Positions 47,951 through 61,352 are shown, counted from the first letter of the stretch. The stretch is DNA of 64,000 bases from Rhynchosporium graminicola (GCA_900074885.1 FJUW01000016.1:224577-288576), one strand, 5' to 3'. Made by a program: numbers and translations. The notes: generated by a model not told the origin, from the letters alone.

Positions 47951-50900
47951 ATGTGGCAGAACAAGGGTGCTTTTGGCAGCAATGGTCAATTCCAGAATAA
48001 CTTCAGTCCAGATGCCTTTTCAAAATCTTCCTTCACAGGTCAAGCTATGCCAGGACAGCAATACTTCCCGCAGCTTCCAAATACGGTGCAGTATGGAGAT
48101 GCCAATGGTGATGCGTTCGAGCCAGAGGTTGGTCTTTTCAACAACGGATCTTTCTCGCAGAACCAATTGATGAGCGGTGGTTCTCAGGTAAGCATTGGCC
48201 ATTTCCCACCGAGATTGAAGCTCCAGTAGCTTCGATTTTCATGGCTAATTTGCGACTCCGCAGTATTCACCTGCTGCTCATGACAATAGACCACCTGTGG
48301 CACCCGCTTCTCGTCCTCCTCCCGCTCATATTAGCGCTAGAGCCGCAGCATTGAAAGCTCAATTGCTTGCGAGTCGAGCAAACTCTGGTACCCCTCCAGT
48401 ACACTCGAACCTAGCATCAGCTGCAAAGCAAACCACGCGCGCAGAGGATTCAACTTCACTACGAGCATCTCCAAAGACTCCAACCACCATAAATAAACAG
48501 GAACAAGAGCTCGATCTCACTGAGTTGATCTCCCAATATTCCGAACCAAAGGCAGCCGCTACCGGCGTAAAGAAGGAGATTATTAATCCCGATACTTCTG
48601 GATTCCAAAGAATACCTACCCACATGGGTGGGAAGCCTCGAGCATTTTCGTTAGAAAGCCCTACGAAAGTCCTGAAGCCGGTCAATAATGGAAGCAATAC
48701 AGGAGGGGATTTAGGAGAGAAAGTCAATAATACTGCCAGCGGAAGAACTCTAGGAAAAAGACATGCAAGCAATGGTTCGGTATCTGAAGGAGATATTCTT
48801 GAAGAGCAACAGCCAAATCCAAAGGCGACTACAAAAGCACTCCGTCCAAAGCTCAAAGAAGCACAATATGGTGGGAAAATCTCAAAGCCTGATGAGCCGA
48901 TCTCTCGCAGAAGTGGGGATGAACATGTAGACAAGCCATATCGCCGTCTATCGCGAGATGAATCACCGCCGCGTCGACCTCCTCCCACCAATCCTATAAT
49001 TCAGGTCTCACGTAATCGTGATGGGTATCTTGACGAGGTTGATATGCGCGCAGAGAAACGATCATACCAGCCAGAATACAAGGAGAGAGATATGTGGCCA
49101 GACACTCAAAGACCTGCGTATCAACGTCGAGACAGCAGGCGTGAAGAGGATACTCGCAAACCAGAGACTATTGAAAAAAAGAGAGAAGTCGTTAACAGAT
49201 CAGTTCGAGAGCAGAAACCCTCCGTACTCAGCGACTTGTTGCCTCTTGATGAAGATTTACGAGAATGGTTAGAGATTACCGGCTATCACAATATCACTTA
49301 CCGAAGCAAGATCCTGAATCGTCGACGTGCTATAGCTGCATTGGATGCACAAAGAGACCAGCTCCTAGCTGAAATGGAACAAGATGAACGAGGTGGAGTC
49401 CCGCCAGCAACGGGTAGTCAGCCTTTACCGTCAACAATGCTACCCCCGCCTATCCCTAACACAGTAGGAGGCCGTGCTGAGGCTGCTTCAATACCAGCTG
49501 TTCCTTCTGATACTTCGCGTGATCGAGTGATCACACATAAGCGTCCTCACAGCGATGTTGATGAGCAGAGAAGCGAGGTTAATGGTGGCGGAAAGCTTGC
49601 TCGTACTAATGATCGAGGTTACCAATCACGAATGAAGGAGGAGGATGAACCAGAGTATCGTCGCCCCCGATCAGGTGTTTATGATACACCTCGCCGCTCC
49701 CCAGACATTGAACGTCGTGAGAGAGAATTATCCAGCCCCCGCTACGGACCAAGAGGTCGAAGCCGCGAGCGCGATTCCTCTCCGGGATCGGGCCGACGAG
49801 CATTCGAGAACCGACCAGCTGCCCGAGGACGTGGCTATGATTCTGACAGCTTCTGGGACCGAGAAGATTTTCCAGAGCCGAGAGGTCGCGGTGGATTTGA
49901 AGTTCGTGGAAATTACAGAGGACGTGCTTACGATCCCAACTACCGGGCCCGTGGTCGTGGCAGAGGCCGTGGTGATTCTCGTGAGGGTCGAGACTTCAGC
50001 TTGTGGGATGTAAAGATGGACACTGGTTATGGATCGAAGATCGCGAATGGGAAGCCTTTCAAGGACACTAAGGGTTTCAATAGAGGTGGACGAGGAGGTC
50101 TGTGATATCCCTATCTCCTCAAGTCTTACATTTCTCTGGATGGATAGATACCCCGGCCATGTGCACGTGTTGGATTCACTTGGCACCTTTAGTGTATGAT
50201 TACTGTCTAAGGACTGTTAAAATGCCATATCAGTATTATGTAATTTTAGTCACTCCCATCTTTGTGATAGTTTGTGACGAGTGTCCTGCGTTAGCTTTCC
50301 TCTCCCTTGGACCTGCTTTGATTCTTTGATCATACATTGACTTGGAGCAGAAACCAGATACTTCATCGTGAAATCTTTCAACGAGGAGAATGTCCTTCGA
50401 TGCATCCAGGACGTAAGTGTCTATTCTCCCCCTAGACCCTCCAACCCCCACCTCCCTTATTTACTCAAACAAACTCTACCGACAGGGTATCTGGACGACA
50501 CAAGTCCAGAACGGAGATATCTTCAGCGAAGCCTTCCAAACCTGCAAGAACGTGATACTCGTCTTTTCCATCAACAGAAGCCGTGCTTTCCAGGGCTACG
50601 TATATCACCCTTCCTCTCTCCTCTCTCTCCCTTCCCATCCCCCTCCTCCAAACCTCCCAGAACTCACCAGCCATCCACCCCCAAACAGGCGCGCATGGAA
50701 TCCCTCCCCTCCTCCATCCCGACCCCGACCTGGCAACGCTCCATACACTGGGAATCGACCGGCGCCTTCCGCGTGCGCTGGCTCGTCGTCTGCGCCACCA
50801 GGTTCCAGCGTATCGGCCACCTCAAAAACGCACTGAATGACGGTCTTGCGGTCTTGATTGGCAAGGATGGTCAGGAGATCGATGAGGCGTGTGGGGAGAG

Positions 50901-50970
50901 CTTGTGTGAGGCTATTGACGAGGAAGCTGATATGGCGCTGAGTCTGAGTTGGGGGAGAGTGGGTGTTTAA
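47951..50970 (+). CDS. YTH-domain RNA-binding protein with disordered RGG N-terminus
   Basis: Proposed exons 47,951-48,187, 48,264-50,097, 50,351-50,412, 50,486-50,599 and 50,689-50,970 join in frame to 842 residues. The N-terminal 690 residues are Pro/Arg/Ser-rich, with a conserved-looking patch EDLREWLEITGYHNITYRSK and helix LDAQRDQLLAEMEQ. RG/RGG repeats follow (RGRGRGRGDSREGR). The C-terminus is a YTHDC1-type YTH domain: TRYFIVKSFNEENV, GIWTTQ, VILVFSINRSRAFQGY, SIHWESTGAFRVRWL and IGKDGQEI, with the aromatic-cage Trp residues of GIW and IHW. The class binds N6-methyladenosine RNA. The junction at 50,097 uses a weak GTCTGT donor. If it is not spliced, the RGG part ends at TGA 50,103-50,105 as a 692-residue protein. 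Confidence 0.75.
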
Positions 50971-51886
50971 GGGGCAGGAGCGGGAGGGAGAGGGTGAGGC
51001 GGATGGGGATGGGGATGGGGATGGGCACGGCGCACGGTAGGTTCTGTGGATCTCATACGTTTTTGCTGATTTCTTTGGAAGAGTCGCTTGTGTGTAGGCA
51101 GCCCTGCCCTTGGGAATGGAGTGCGCAGCTAAGAGATTACGTCGTATTGGTTTATTGGTCCAGCTTGTGCAATTTAATGATCTTGAGCTCAGCGATGGGT
51201 TTCTAACGAAGTCGACTACCACTATTGATTTACTGCGTGTGGAATTTGCTTGCTTTGTGATTCTGGAGCTGTATGTGGTCTTGCACAGCGGTTCCCACCG
51301 GGCTTATGCCAAGTATCTAGCGGAACCGACCTGCCTTCATATAACTATCCAATACCGAGGAGCCTGAGAAATACATGGACGGCTATAACCCCTCTGTTCC
51401 TCTAGGCCTGAGCGTGATTAATCTATGGTAATCAGGCTTGCCACCCGACCTCGAGCCAGCGTTCCTTCAATATGTCATTCAAGCTATCGGGCATGAGTCT
51501 GCCTAATTTTACTCCGGCTAATTGCTGAGACTTCTCAACATATCTTTTTAAGACGTCGAGAAGCGCTGAAATAAAATATCGACGCATCTGCTTAGATTAG
51601 ATCACTTGCCGGCTTCTAAAGATGTACACCTGAAAGGAAACTCAGGGAGTCGGCTCGGCTCATCGACTACGATTGTACGTATTCCAGTTACTGCCTTGCC
51701 CAAAAGCACAGATGACGCGAATTAGTTGGCCACCTAGTACAAGGAAACTATGAAATACTACAGGGAAGAAACGTAGCATACATCAGCCCATGGTAAGATC
51801 ATGATAGCATGAAGATAGGACTAACTACAGGGCAAACGCCGAAAGGTTGACGATATTCTGCATTTTCCTTTCAGCCACAACACCAT
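50971..51886. other. Intergenic, GGGGAT short repeat
   Basis: A (GGGGAT)n-like repeat lies at about 51,000-51,024. No gene seen. Confidence 0.5.
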
Positions 51887-52582
51887 TCACCACGACTCAG
51901 GTTTTTGGTCCGTAAAAGAGAAGCCGAAATCAGTCAGCGCACTCAATCCATATTCTACTCCAGGTTGCACCAGTGCACACCAAGAATGCGAAGGGTGCTG
52001 AGCCCCCGCAAGTTGAGGGTCAGCAGTGAGCCAGTCTTGCCATTGAAGCCTCAGCCTGAGCGATTCTTTGGCATCAATGATGACGTTAAACGTGTACTGG
52101 AGCAGGATGTCGTAACCATGGGGTTTCTTCCAGTAGTGGTCGATTTCGGATACTTCTCGCCCCACCCAAGTGCCGGTAGTAGACAGCCTGCGGACGAATT
52201 TCTGCCACATGGTCTGGTCGTCTTTGTATGCCAGGTCTATAACGAATTTGAAAGTCTGTGCCGGGATTCCATTGATAGCTCTCTTGAGAATCAATTTGAC
52301 CCACCGCCGGTGGTATTGAATATTGGGGTCTGCTCGTTTGTTGAGGCCGTGTTCGTAAATGGCGACGTCAGTCTGGACGTCTCGTGGCGCAAGATCGGTA
52401 GATGGGGCTCCATCTTCGGGAGAAAAAGAAATCGAGTTCGAAAGTGATGGCAACCGGAGTTTTACCTCGACTGGTACGTCCTCAGCGTCCTGAACATTTG
52501 AGGTGGATGTTGTGTCCACTGGGATGCTAAGACTGCCGACGCAGAGCCCGAGGAGTGACCATAGGGCGAAATGAATTTTCAT
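51887..52582 (-). CDS. Small secreted protein, possible Kex2-processed
   Basis: Single exon, 231 residues. A classic signal peptide occupies residues 1-19 (MKIHFALWSLLGLCVGSLS). A propeptide-like stretch ends in a dibasic site (GLNKR-ADPN, about residue 83), as in Kex2-processed fungal proteins. The mature part is rich in Trp and Tyr and has a single Cys; it contains WVGREVSEIDHYWKK and LRLRLQWQDWL. I recognise no enzyme motif. It could be a secreted effector-like or cell-surface protein; the family is unknown to me. It stands alone, with long non-coding flanks. Confidence 0.75.
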   Translation of the reverse strand: MKIHFALWSLLGLCVGSLSIPVDTTSTSNVQDAEDVPVEVKLRLPSLSNSISFSPEDGAPSTDLAPRDVQTDVAIYEHGLNKRADPNIQYHRRWVKLILKRAINGIPAQTFKFVIDLAYKDDQTMWQKFVRRLSTTGTWVGREVSEIDHYWKKPHGYDILLQYTFNVIIDAKESLRLRLQWQDWLTADPQLAGAQHPSHSWCALVQPGVEYGLSALTDFGFSFTDQKPESW

Positions 52583-55034
52583 GGTTGAGGTTTGGATGGA
52601 TGTCGTACGCGAAATGTGGAAGGGATGCTGTTGAGAGTATACTTAACCCCTTCGACAGCTAGGGGACATTGGGAACGCTTTATACCTACCTTATGATGAA
52701 AACCTCTTCTTAACGCAAAGCTCTATTAAGCATAGACAACTTTTGTTGCTTCTCATGTCTTCTAGATTATACTTTGATTGGACGCATAAATGCTCCGACA
52801 GATGTCACTATTATGAACATCCTTTTTACTATAGTTCGATCAGAAGCGTAAATACCCATTTATGAAGTAAAATTATGGGTTCTTCTAGTAGGAACTTCAG
52901 AGGCTTGAAGAGGGTTGACATGTTAAGGATATCCTCTGATCTAGAGGAAAGTTGCGGTTGCTACTCAGCTGTTGTGAAGTATTGCGAGAAGAGAAGGATT
53001 GAAGGTATTTACGAGCAATTAGTAGTCAAGCTTTTCGGCGCGATGTTCTCTGATGGACTATACGTTTCATGCGACTACCCTGTCCACGATAACCTGAATA
53101 CGGTCTCTGCATGCCTCTTCAGTGTGAAATGAAGACTGATGGCGATTGCTTCATGATTGGCAATAAGACCATCTCATCTCGGCGTTTCTTTCTTACTTTC
53201 TTTGGTTGCCCCATCGTCCGGATTGACAAAATCCTCAACATCATAATGAAGGATTTTCTTGTGCCGGCTTGTTTTGTCGAACATTCTCATGTCAAGGTTT
53301 GGCTGTTATGAGACGCCAGCATCTCCTTGTGCCCGCCTCAACAAAACCATTTCGGCATGAATGTGATTATGTTAATAAGAGGCCATTTTCTAGAAGAAAG
53401 GGAAAAGGAAATTCCGGGGCACGGGCGCGGAGCTCATAGGGTTCTGAAATGACTTGACTAGGCAGTCTGTTTAACTTCGAGCATTTTTTTCGGAGTAATC
53501 TCCTGAGTTCGATTTTCAAAAGCCAATCCCAAGGCAAACCTTCATTCCCTACCAATCAGTAGTGGACCGTCTCTACCGGTTCCGTACGTAGTAAGGACAT
53601 CAATCTACGATATGTAAATCCACGATGATACGGAAGGTACACCGGGTGTAGATTGTCCCTAGTCGTCTGAGATTTTGAGGCTCTTAAGTAAACAGTTTAA
53701 CTCTGTCAGAACGCACTGACTTGCTCGTACTACGGAGTAAGTTAATTATCTATCTACTCCTCGATCAAGTAAAGTCTCGAGACCCGCAGAATCCCCTGAT
53801 GACTAGGGACGATATTTCACCGCTGTAGCTGCGTAGGTGACAAGTTCACTCAAGAAGATGAGAAAGCGGCTGGTGGTTGTGGGCAGGTGTTATGAGTACA
53901 GGCCAGATGTATATACCTAGACAGGGCCAAAGCTCCTCTCTTCGAACAACAACACCCTTGCTCCCAATTATCTGCGCTGGCACGGCCGAGCGCACTTTGG
54001 AGTTCTGAAGTATCATCCATATAGGTGGATAGAGATAAGACACTTGGGGGGTTATCTCGACTTTCGTCAAATCGACAACACACCTAGGTAACCCGCTCGG
54101 GTAGGTAGTCTCGTGGAACATGACCATCACCTCTCTAATTGAAGAACAACGTAGCCAAACAAGTACAGACTGCAGAAACCTACTGAGGATATGAATTTCT
54201 CAAGTCTCAGAAGTAGATCATCTCAGGATCATTTCAGAGCAATCCTGGCCTGTTTTAATGTCTTTACCTTATCTTGTGACTTCTGATCTGCCTAAGGGCC
54301 CTAAATATCGAGAAATAAAATATTATCACCTGCCTCGAATTCCAGTGTTTTCGCTTGTCCAAATCGGTCAGACAATTCTCCGACAGAGAGCCTCACCTAG
54401 GCCCAAGCCTAGAATGCCTTCACGCGTGAGAGGGTTGGGTTAGTCATGACGAGCCTGCGAGCAGTTGTATAATTGGGATTGGTTATGGTCAAATTAGGAG
54501 TTAGGGTGAGGACTAGGATTCAGGTTAGAGAGTATGTTTTCCTTTCGTACTATTTGATACAGTGGAAGTCAAGTTGTGTTATGCTATTGTGGTGTGATAG
54601 TGTGTATAGTGGGTCGGTCGACCTAGGAAATCGAGGCATCCCGAAGGGATGGCACGTGCTTCGCTTCAACCTGTCACCTACTGAAGGGAGTTGCCAAAGG
54701 CACGATTATAGGCATTCGAGCTCGAACCTACTATTACAAACTTGTTGGAATGTGTATGGCTGGCGCAGTGAAATAAGACTACAAAATTCAGCCTTATCAT
54801 GTATTTGGCGCGTAGAAGATAGACAGATCCCGATCGTCGGATATCTGACGGTAAGCTCGCACTAGCTCCCACTCTTTCCAGCCAACGACCTTTCCTGACA
54901 CTGGATCAGGGCCGATTCGGCTGTCAATTATCGTTCGTTAAACACGCGACAGTCTTCTTGTGCGCGACTTCAAATTCATTTATCGTGTTCTCCAACACTA
55001 TCCTTTTAGTCCCTCGCCGTGTCCAGTAACAAAG
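52583..55034. other. Intergenic, 2.4 kb, no supported gene
   Basis: Short open frames on both strands (for example 52,875-53,132 plus) have no motifs. Nothing repetitive stands out by eye. Confidence 0.5.
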
Positions 55035-56716
55035 ATGCTCGGAAACCTCTTGGCGACATGTGCAATCATAGCCGGGCTTATATGGCTAGGGAGAGCGTTA
55101 CAACGAGCATTCTTCGCACCTCTCGCTAAACTTCCTGGACCAGGTCATTCTCTCGTGACAGATATCTGGCTCATGAGAAAGGAGTTTACGTCGAAACGTC
55201 GAGAATACATACATCAGCTTCATGAGCAATACGGACCTGTCGTACGGTTAGGACCTAACGAAGTCTCTTTCACATCTCTGGAGGCTTTGAAAGAAATTTA
55301 TACCTCAGGTGGAAGTGGATATGATAAGACGGAGTTTTATACATTGTTCATGCAGTTTGGCGTCAGGTGAGAATAGTTCCCCGAATCATGGAAGATGGAT
55401 GTCCTAACTTGGAATAGGACCATGTTCTCGACTTTAGTGAAAGGAGATGTGACTAAGCTTTCCTCCCCTATTCATGCCTCTATTGATACTTTACAAGCAT
55501 AGCCAAAAAAGGCGGTACATCGCTGGCCAATATGCGAATACAAACATCATGCGGCCTCAGGTGATGGAAGGTATTCAAGACAGAGCTGAAGCTTTCGCCA
55601 AGAAATGTGCAGAGTCCCAAGGAACCAGCTTAGATGCATACGTAAGTTCATACGTTTGAATATGTACAACATTCACTCAACGTACTAGATATGGCTGCAC
55701 TGCTTTGCATTAGATTGTGCTTCTCACCATCTATTTCATCCCTATGGCACACACTCCATCGACGACGACGAGGATTTTGAGATGATGGAGGAGCAATCCT
55801 ACCATGACAGCTTGAAGGGTACGCATCGTCAATTTCGCCCTGCTCTAGCAATCTGACGAAATCCAGAGAATTTTGCGAAATACCGCTGGCCAAACTTGTC
55901 AAACTTAGTAGACAAATTATTACAGCCCAGACCATCTCCCATCGCCAATAACCACGTCTTACGAAGTAACGAGAAGAATGATTTGGGAGAGCAGACACTG
56001 CTCTACAAGCTACAGCACAGCAAAGATAAATTCGAAAAGATAGAAATGGCAGCAGAGTGTATGGATCACCTCGCAGCAGGTATCGATACCACAGGAGACG
56101 GGTTGACGTTTCTGTTATACCAGCTCTCAAGACCCGAAAGCTCCACAGTACAGGATCGACTTATCGAGGAGATTCGTACTAACGAAGGAGAGAAATCTGA
56201 CGACTTAGCGTACATGGATGCTGTGATCAAAGAAGGCTTGCGATGCTTCCCACCTATTCCTATGTCTCAACCTCGATACGTTCCCCCGGGAGGACGTACG
56301 ATCGATGGCTATTTCATCCCAGCAGGAACAATAGTCAGCTGCCAGGCACATAGTGTTCATCGTCTTAACGAGAATGTATTTGAGAATGGGAACGACTTCA
56401 TTCCGGAGCGGTGGCTCGATTCTGAGAAAGTGGTAGATATGAATCGACTATTTTTTGCTTTTGGAGTTGGTGGAAGAGGATGTATTGGAAGACAGTAAGT
56501 CAATGAATCGTTGCTACTCTTTGCCTTGTCTGTGGCGCTGATATTTGTTCTAGTTTGGCAATGGCAGAGATGAAGTGTTTACTTCGGGAGGTATATTCGC
56601 GTTTCCGAACCCGGGTAGCGCCGGACATGCATGGTAGTATGGAAATGTCTGACCAGATCATCTCAAGTCGACCTTTGGATCAGACTTGTAAACTCATCTT
56701 CGAGCCACTTGCTTGA
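55035..56716 (+). CDS. Cytochrome P450, six exons, intact
   Basis: Exons 55,035-55,366, 55,418-55,448, 55,498-55,641, 55,689-55,818, 55,867-56,494 and 56,554-56,716 encode 475 residues. Introns are about 47-59 bp and all GT-AG. Seen: a membrane anchor (LLATCAIIAGLIWLGRALQ), the hinge LAKLPGPGHS, YGPVVRLGPNEVSF, the I-helix AAGIDTTGDGL with its oxygen-activating Thr pair, the K-helix KEGLRCFPP (ExxR), FIPERWLD, and the haem loop FGVGGRGCIGRH carrying the Cys ligand. It is a little shorter than the typical 500-530. It differs clearly from the P450 at 21,314 but shares an intron at nearly the same N-terminal place. The substrate is unknown; no cluster partners are seen beside it. Confidence 0.92.
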
Positions 56717-58078
56717 AGATGCTTAAGTGTCAATATAACTGGATCTATTCTAAACAGCGTGTATCGTCCTACCCACTAGACTTTAGCAAGCGATGTTTCT
56801 TACAGCAGCACCTGGGCTTTGATCAAAGATGCCCTAATCTATACGCGGGGTCTCCAAATGGTCGGCGACTCTCGAGCGTGTTGCGATCTTCTGGACAACA
56901 TCGACCTCTCGTCCTAGTTGAAAAGCCCTTATGCTGCGATGAATTACTCATTCGTAATCGTGGCATCCATGGCTGCTACAAGATGCAAGCGAGCTACGTC
57001 CGACATATTGAAGTGCCATCTTATGAATCACCAGTATAGTTTAGGATACGCGCAATGAAACCTGCGTGAGAGAAGCTCAGCTATGATCGTCATCGTTTGG
57101 CTCGCTTGCAAACTTTCGTTACACATGTCTCCGGAATAAAGTCAACAAACTATGGCTTCGAGTCATTCCAATGGAGTCCTACATATATTTCAAGTCCTTG
57201 GTTTCTTCTGTCGACCTTGAATTGTATATGTCAAGTTTCTCGTGATTTGCCCTGACCGAGGACGACTGAAACCCCTTGAACAGCCCGAACCGACTAGAAA
57301 AAAATACGAGGCCTTTTCACTTCGCGATCGGCGAAGCCAACAGTAAAAGGCCTATGTCAATTTTGTGAATTTGACAGTATTAGTATGTCCCAAATACTAG
57401 AATACTTACGTGACATTTTGTTTACATATTTCAGAAGTAGAGTCATGGGATGACTTGAGACGTTCGCCGGTTCTCGCTTCACCACTTGGACCATGTTGTA
57501 GCCTCGATAGAGCATCAAAACACTACCCATAGAGCTTTCGAGTAAATTCCTTTTTATACCAGTTGGTATATAAATGATTCAAATATTTATTTACTTCCAC
57601 GTGCGCAAAGTGCATTGCTGGAAGGGGCCTCCGCATCTTGAGCTCCGTGTATTGCTAAAAGTCGAACCAACTTAATTGTCTATAGCAATTCTCTACAGAG
57701 TTACAGGTTATTGGTTTGAGAATCAATGTATAATCCGTACTATGGAACTACATATCAGCCAATGAACACTTGTTAGTACAGCAATTGGTGCTTCCGGTAC
57801 TTCCGTACCGAAAGATCTAGGCCCAGCAGCTCTCCCCACTGTATGGTGGTAATGGTGCTCTACAAGGTTTCTCCAGCGTTGATCCCAAGCTCCACCTCCA
57901 CTCACAGCTTTAATTTCCCCGCCTCCGGAACTCAATTTCGACTTCGGAAACCCTTACTCACGACTTCATGTGCAGGCGGAGAGGTTTTCATGGAGAGCAT
58001 GTCTGCACCAGACGATGTGCCTTGACAGCCACTTGATCATCGAATGCTTCGCTCTGAAGAGCTGAGTAGGGATTAGGC
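56717..58078. other. Intergenic with a perfect-arm hairpin
   Basis: Inverted arms AGGCCTTTT (57,309-57,317) and AAAAGGCCT (57,345-57,353) enclose a second stem, CTTCGC/GCGAAG (57,320-57,325 and 57,331-57,336). Its nature is unknown. No gene is seen. Confidence 0.5.
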
Positions 58079-61000
58079 ATGAGTACGAATCTCCCAACCA
58101 GCGGGGCAACTACAGCGAGCAGGGCAGCTTCTCCAATACAAAAGCTGCCACCACCCAAGCAAATCCGTTTCGTGAATAGTGAGGGCCAGCCACCGACTAA
58201 GAGAAGACGGATCAATGCTGCGTATGTCTCTCTCTGCCCGGTTTGGGCTTCGCGTTGGCTTGGGACTCGCGCTTGATGTGATGCGCTTCTTGCCTATGAT
58301 CTTAATGGGATGTATGAATATATTGGCTGATGTGAAATATCATAGGTGTCGGACCTGCCGTAAGCGTAAAACAAGATGTGATGGCAAGAGACCACAGTGT
58401 TCAACCTGCAAAGACAATGGACATGATTGCATGGGATACGCTGCAGGACCCGATGCCAATATCAAGAGGGAGAGGAAGGGAAGTGATAATGGCTCGCGCA
58501 ACGATCACGACGATGACAACGAAGAGGATGAAAACAACAGAATCGTTGATGGACCGGTGGAGAGGAAGGGTAATGGGCACGCACAACCATCATCGTCTCA
58601 TGGCAGTCTACCGGGCGCGAGTCCGCATCTGAGGAGAGCGGACCCGAAGCAGCAGAGTCCTCCAAAACGACAAGACACAAGTGATAGTAGCAGAAGATCA
58701 GGTGTGTTTACCGGGGAAAGTTCGATATTCTCTGACGAGGCTCAAAGCCCACAAGGTATGTTAAGCTCAAGTCATTGCTAAATTAGATTCTAAAAGAATA
58801 GCTGAACGATCGGCCCCGAAACATGAGAACCATCGAGTCCCGTACTTTCGCTACTTCGGACCAACAGCAATCGTTCCTGGCTTTAAACAAATGGTTGTTT
58901 CGGTTAGAGAACATCGACGGAGCACAGGAGGCTCTTCAGCTGCCAGTAGGTCATAAATTACCTAGGACACCTGCACAAGACTAGTACTAATAACCTCAGG
59001 TTCAAACAGCATTGTAGCTGCAGGTTCGATCTACGGACAACGAAATTCTGGGCCAGAGCCCAGATCAGCTATCGATATGCCCATGTATGATCAGAACGAC
59101 CCATTACCCGTCAACAGGTTGATCATACATCTTGTGGAGACCTTCTTCGCACATTTAGGATCTAACTATCCTTTTCTCCGTCAGGAGTCATTCATCCAAC
59201 GGGTGGAGGAGAAATCTGTTGAGCCAATTCTCGTGGATGCAGTCTGTGGTCTCGCTGCGCGCTTTTCAGATCATCCACTCCTGATTGGACACCCTGACAG
59301 TTCAATGCCAAAATCTGACTACGGCCATGGATTTGCTCAGAGGGCAAAGGCTGCTGTGGTAGATACATTCCCGTGTCCTACGGTAGCCGCTGTTCAAGCA
59401 TGCCTTCTGCTAGCATATGAGGGCTTCGGTGCGAACCAAGACAGTGCCCTCTGGATGTACTTGGGATGTTCCATTCGGATGCTCGTAGATTTAGGTCTAC
59501 AAAAGCTCGATGGCGTCAAATATCAAGGACAGAAGGATCCTGGGTATCACCGATCCAGCAATGACTCTACTCATTCAGACATGCCTGCTCCGATCAGTGC
59601 TAAACAAATGGAGGAGGTAGAGCAGGAAAGAATTGATACTCTTTGGGCCGTTTTCATGCTCGATCGAGTGATCTCATCCGGTACTGGGAGGCCTGTAACT
59701 CTGAGAGATGAGGACTTTGAACTGTCATTCCCGGAAATCACATCGAGTGCTGATAGCGGATGGCCTAATCCATTTCCTGCTTTGATCCAAATCATACACT
59801 TGTATGGTCGAGTGTCAGATTTACTCAATAATATCAGAAATGTGAAAGATGTTACACCAAAGAGGATTGAGGAACTTCAGGGGATGGAGAAAGATCTCAC
59901 TCAGCTGTATCAAAGATTGGATCAGAAGTTGACTTTCAATGCTGCAAACTTTCAACATTACGTCAAGTCCGGCGAGGGTACGAACTTCATCTTGGTAAGT
60001 CTGTCAGTTCATGCTATACTGATTTCGCTTATACATGGCAGGTACACTTTTGGTTCCATACCTTAATTATGCTGCTACATCAACCAACACTGATGCACTC
60101 GTTCGAGGGTCAAATTCTTTCCCTTCTTCCGCACTCTAGGGAGCTAAGTATGTCTTCAGCGAAGACAGTCGCGGATATTCTAGCTTTCGCCGAATTGATT
60201 GACCCAAGAAGTTTCATTGGCAACCCCTTCACTAGTCAACCAATGTACATTGCAGCAACTGCGTTTCTCATGGAGTCCGCTGCGCACACGGCGTCTCAGC
60301 CCACTTCACGAGACGCAAGTCCACCGCGCAATGGCGACAGACAGCTCGATGGCAAGATTTCAAGATTGAAGGGCATCTCTAATGAGCAAAAGCAGAAGCA
60401 CACTCTCCTTGCTTCAGCTGCGAATCAGAACTATCAACGCTGCTATAAAGCTCTACAGCAATTAGAGACCTATTGGGCGGGAACGAGGTATATTCTCGTA
60501 GCTTTAGATCAGAAGGCGAAAGGCATTTGGGACCCCGAAACATATACTGAGAAGGAATACGAAAGTACCAAGGTCAGGCATGATTCTGTTCCCAATTGGC
60601 AAAGGAAGTTGACATCTCCGAATCGTTTCTCTGATCTGCAGTCTCCTCAAAAGGAAATCCTCCCAGGTTCACCGGCCACCATCGATCCATCGCAGGCCAT
60701 CGGATGGTCATTGACCGGCACAACGAATTCTCCAAGCAGCAATCTCACATTCATGTATCAAAACATGCCAGGCGAAAGCCTTCAACCACCACAGCTGCCG
60801 CCGCCGCCCCCGGCAGCCCCTCCAGCAGGTAACATGGTCTACGATCCAATTCGATCAAGTGTACCAGAGACTACAGCATCTTCCACATCCACATCCTTCA
60901 ACCAGCGATATCCCACTTTCACAACTCAGCATCAGCACAACTCCCACCCCATGCTACCCCCGCCCGCACCAAAATACTCCTTCATGACAAGCGGCTCTGC

Positions 61001-61352
61001 CTCAACATCCGACGCCGAAATGCTTCTCGAATTGCAAAACTCGCCTTTCTCAACATCCAATTCACACCACTCCTACGATCAGACCATGAAACCGCCTAAT
61101 AACAATAATGGGCAAGAACACAGCACAGTCTCATATGACTTCTCGCAGAGTGCTGGTAGTATGGTCAATGGTTTTTCTGGCTCGGGTTTTATGGGCAATG
61201 TGAGCGATATGATGATGGAGAGTCAAGAGATTGATATGAGCTCTATCAGTGGAGATTTGATGCCGTGGTTAGAATATTTACCGCAGGATGTGCTGAATTT
61301 CTTTGATAGTGGGACCGCGAATCAGGGTGGAAGTGTTGAGATGGCCCCTTGA
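58079..61352 (+). CDS. Zn2Cys6 fungal transcription factor, 1000 residues
   Basis: Exons 58,079-58,221, 58,346-58,755, 58,802-58,945, 59,000-59,994 and 60,042-61,352 join in frame. The DNA-binding zinc cluster reads CRTCRKRKTRC...CSTCKDNGHDC (C-x2-C-x6-C-x6-C-x2-C-x6-C) at residues about 49-75. It follows a basic stretch (TKRRRINAA) that is split by the first intron exactly before the cluster. Next come an acidic/basic linker, the block YFRYFGPTAIVPGFKQMVV, then a fungal-specific regulatory domain (ETFFAHLGSNYPFLRQESF, LLAYEGFGANQDSALWMYLG, WAVFMLDRVISSGTGRPV). The C-terminus is Pro/Ser/Gln/Asn-rich and ends in an acidic segment (SGDLMPWLEYLPQDVLNFF) that could activate transcription. The target genes are unknown. 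Confidence 0.93.
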
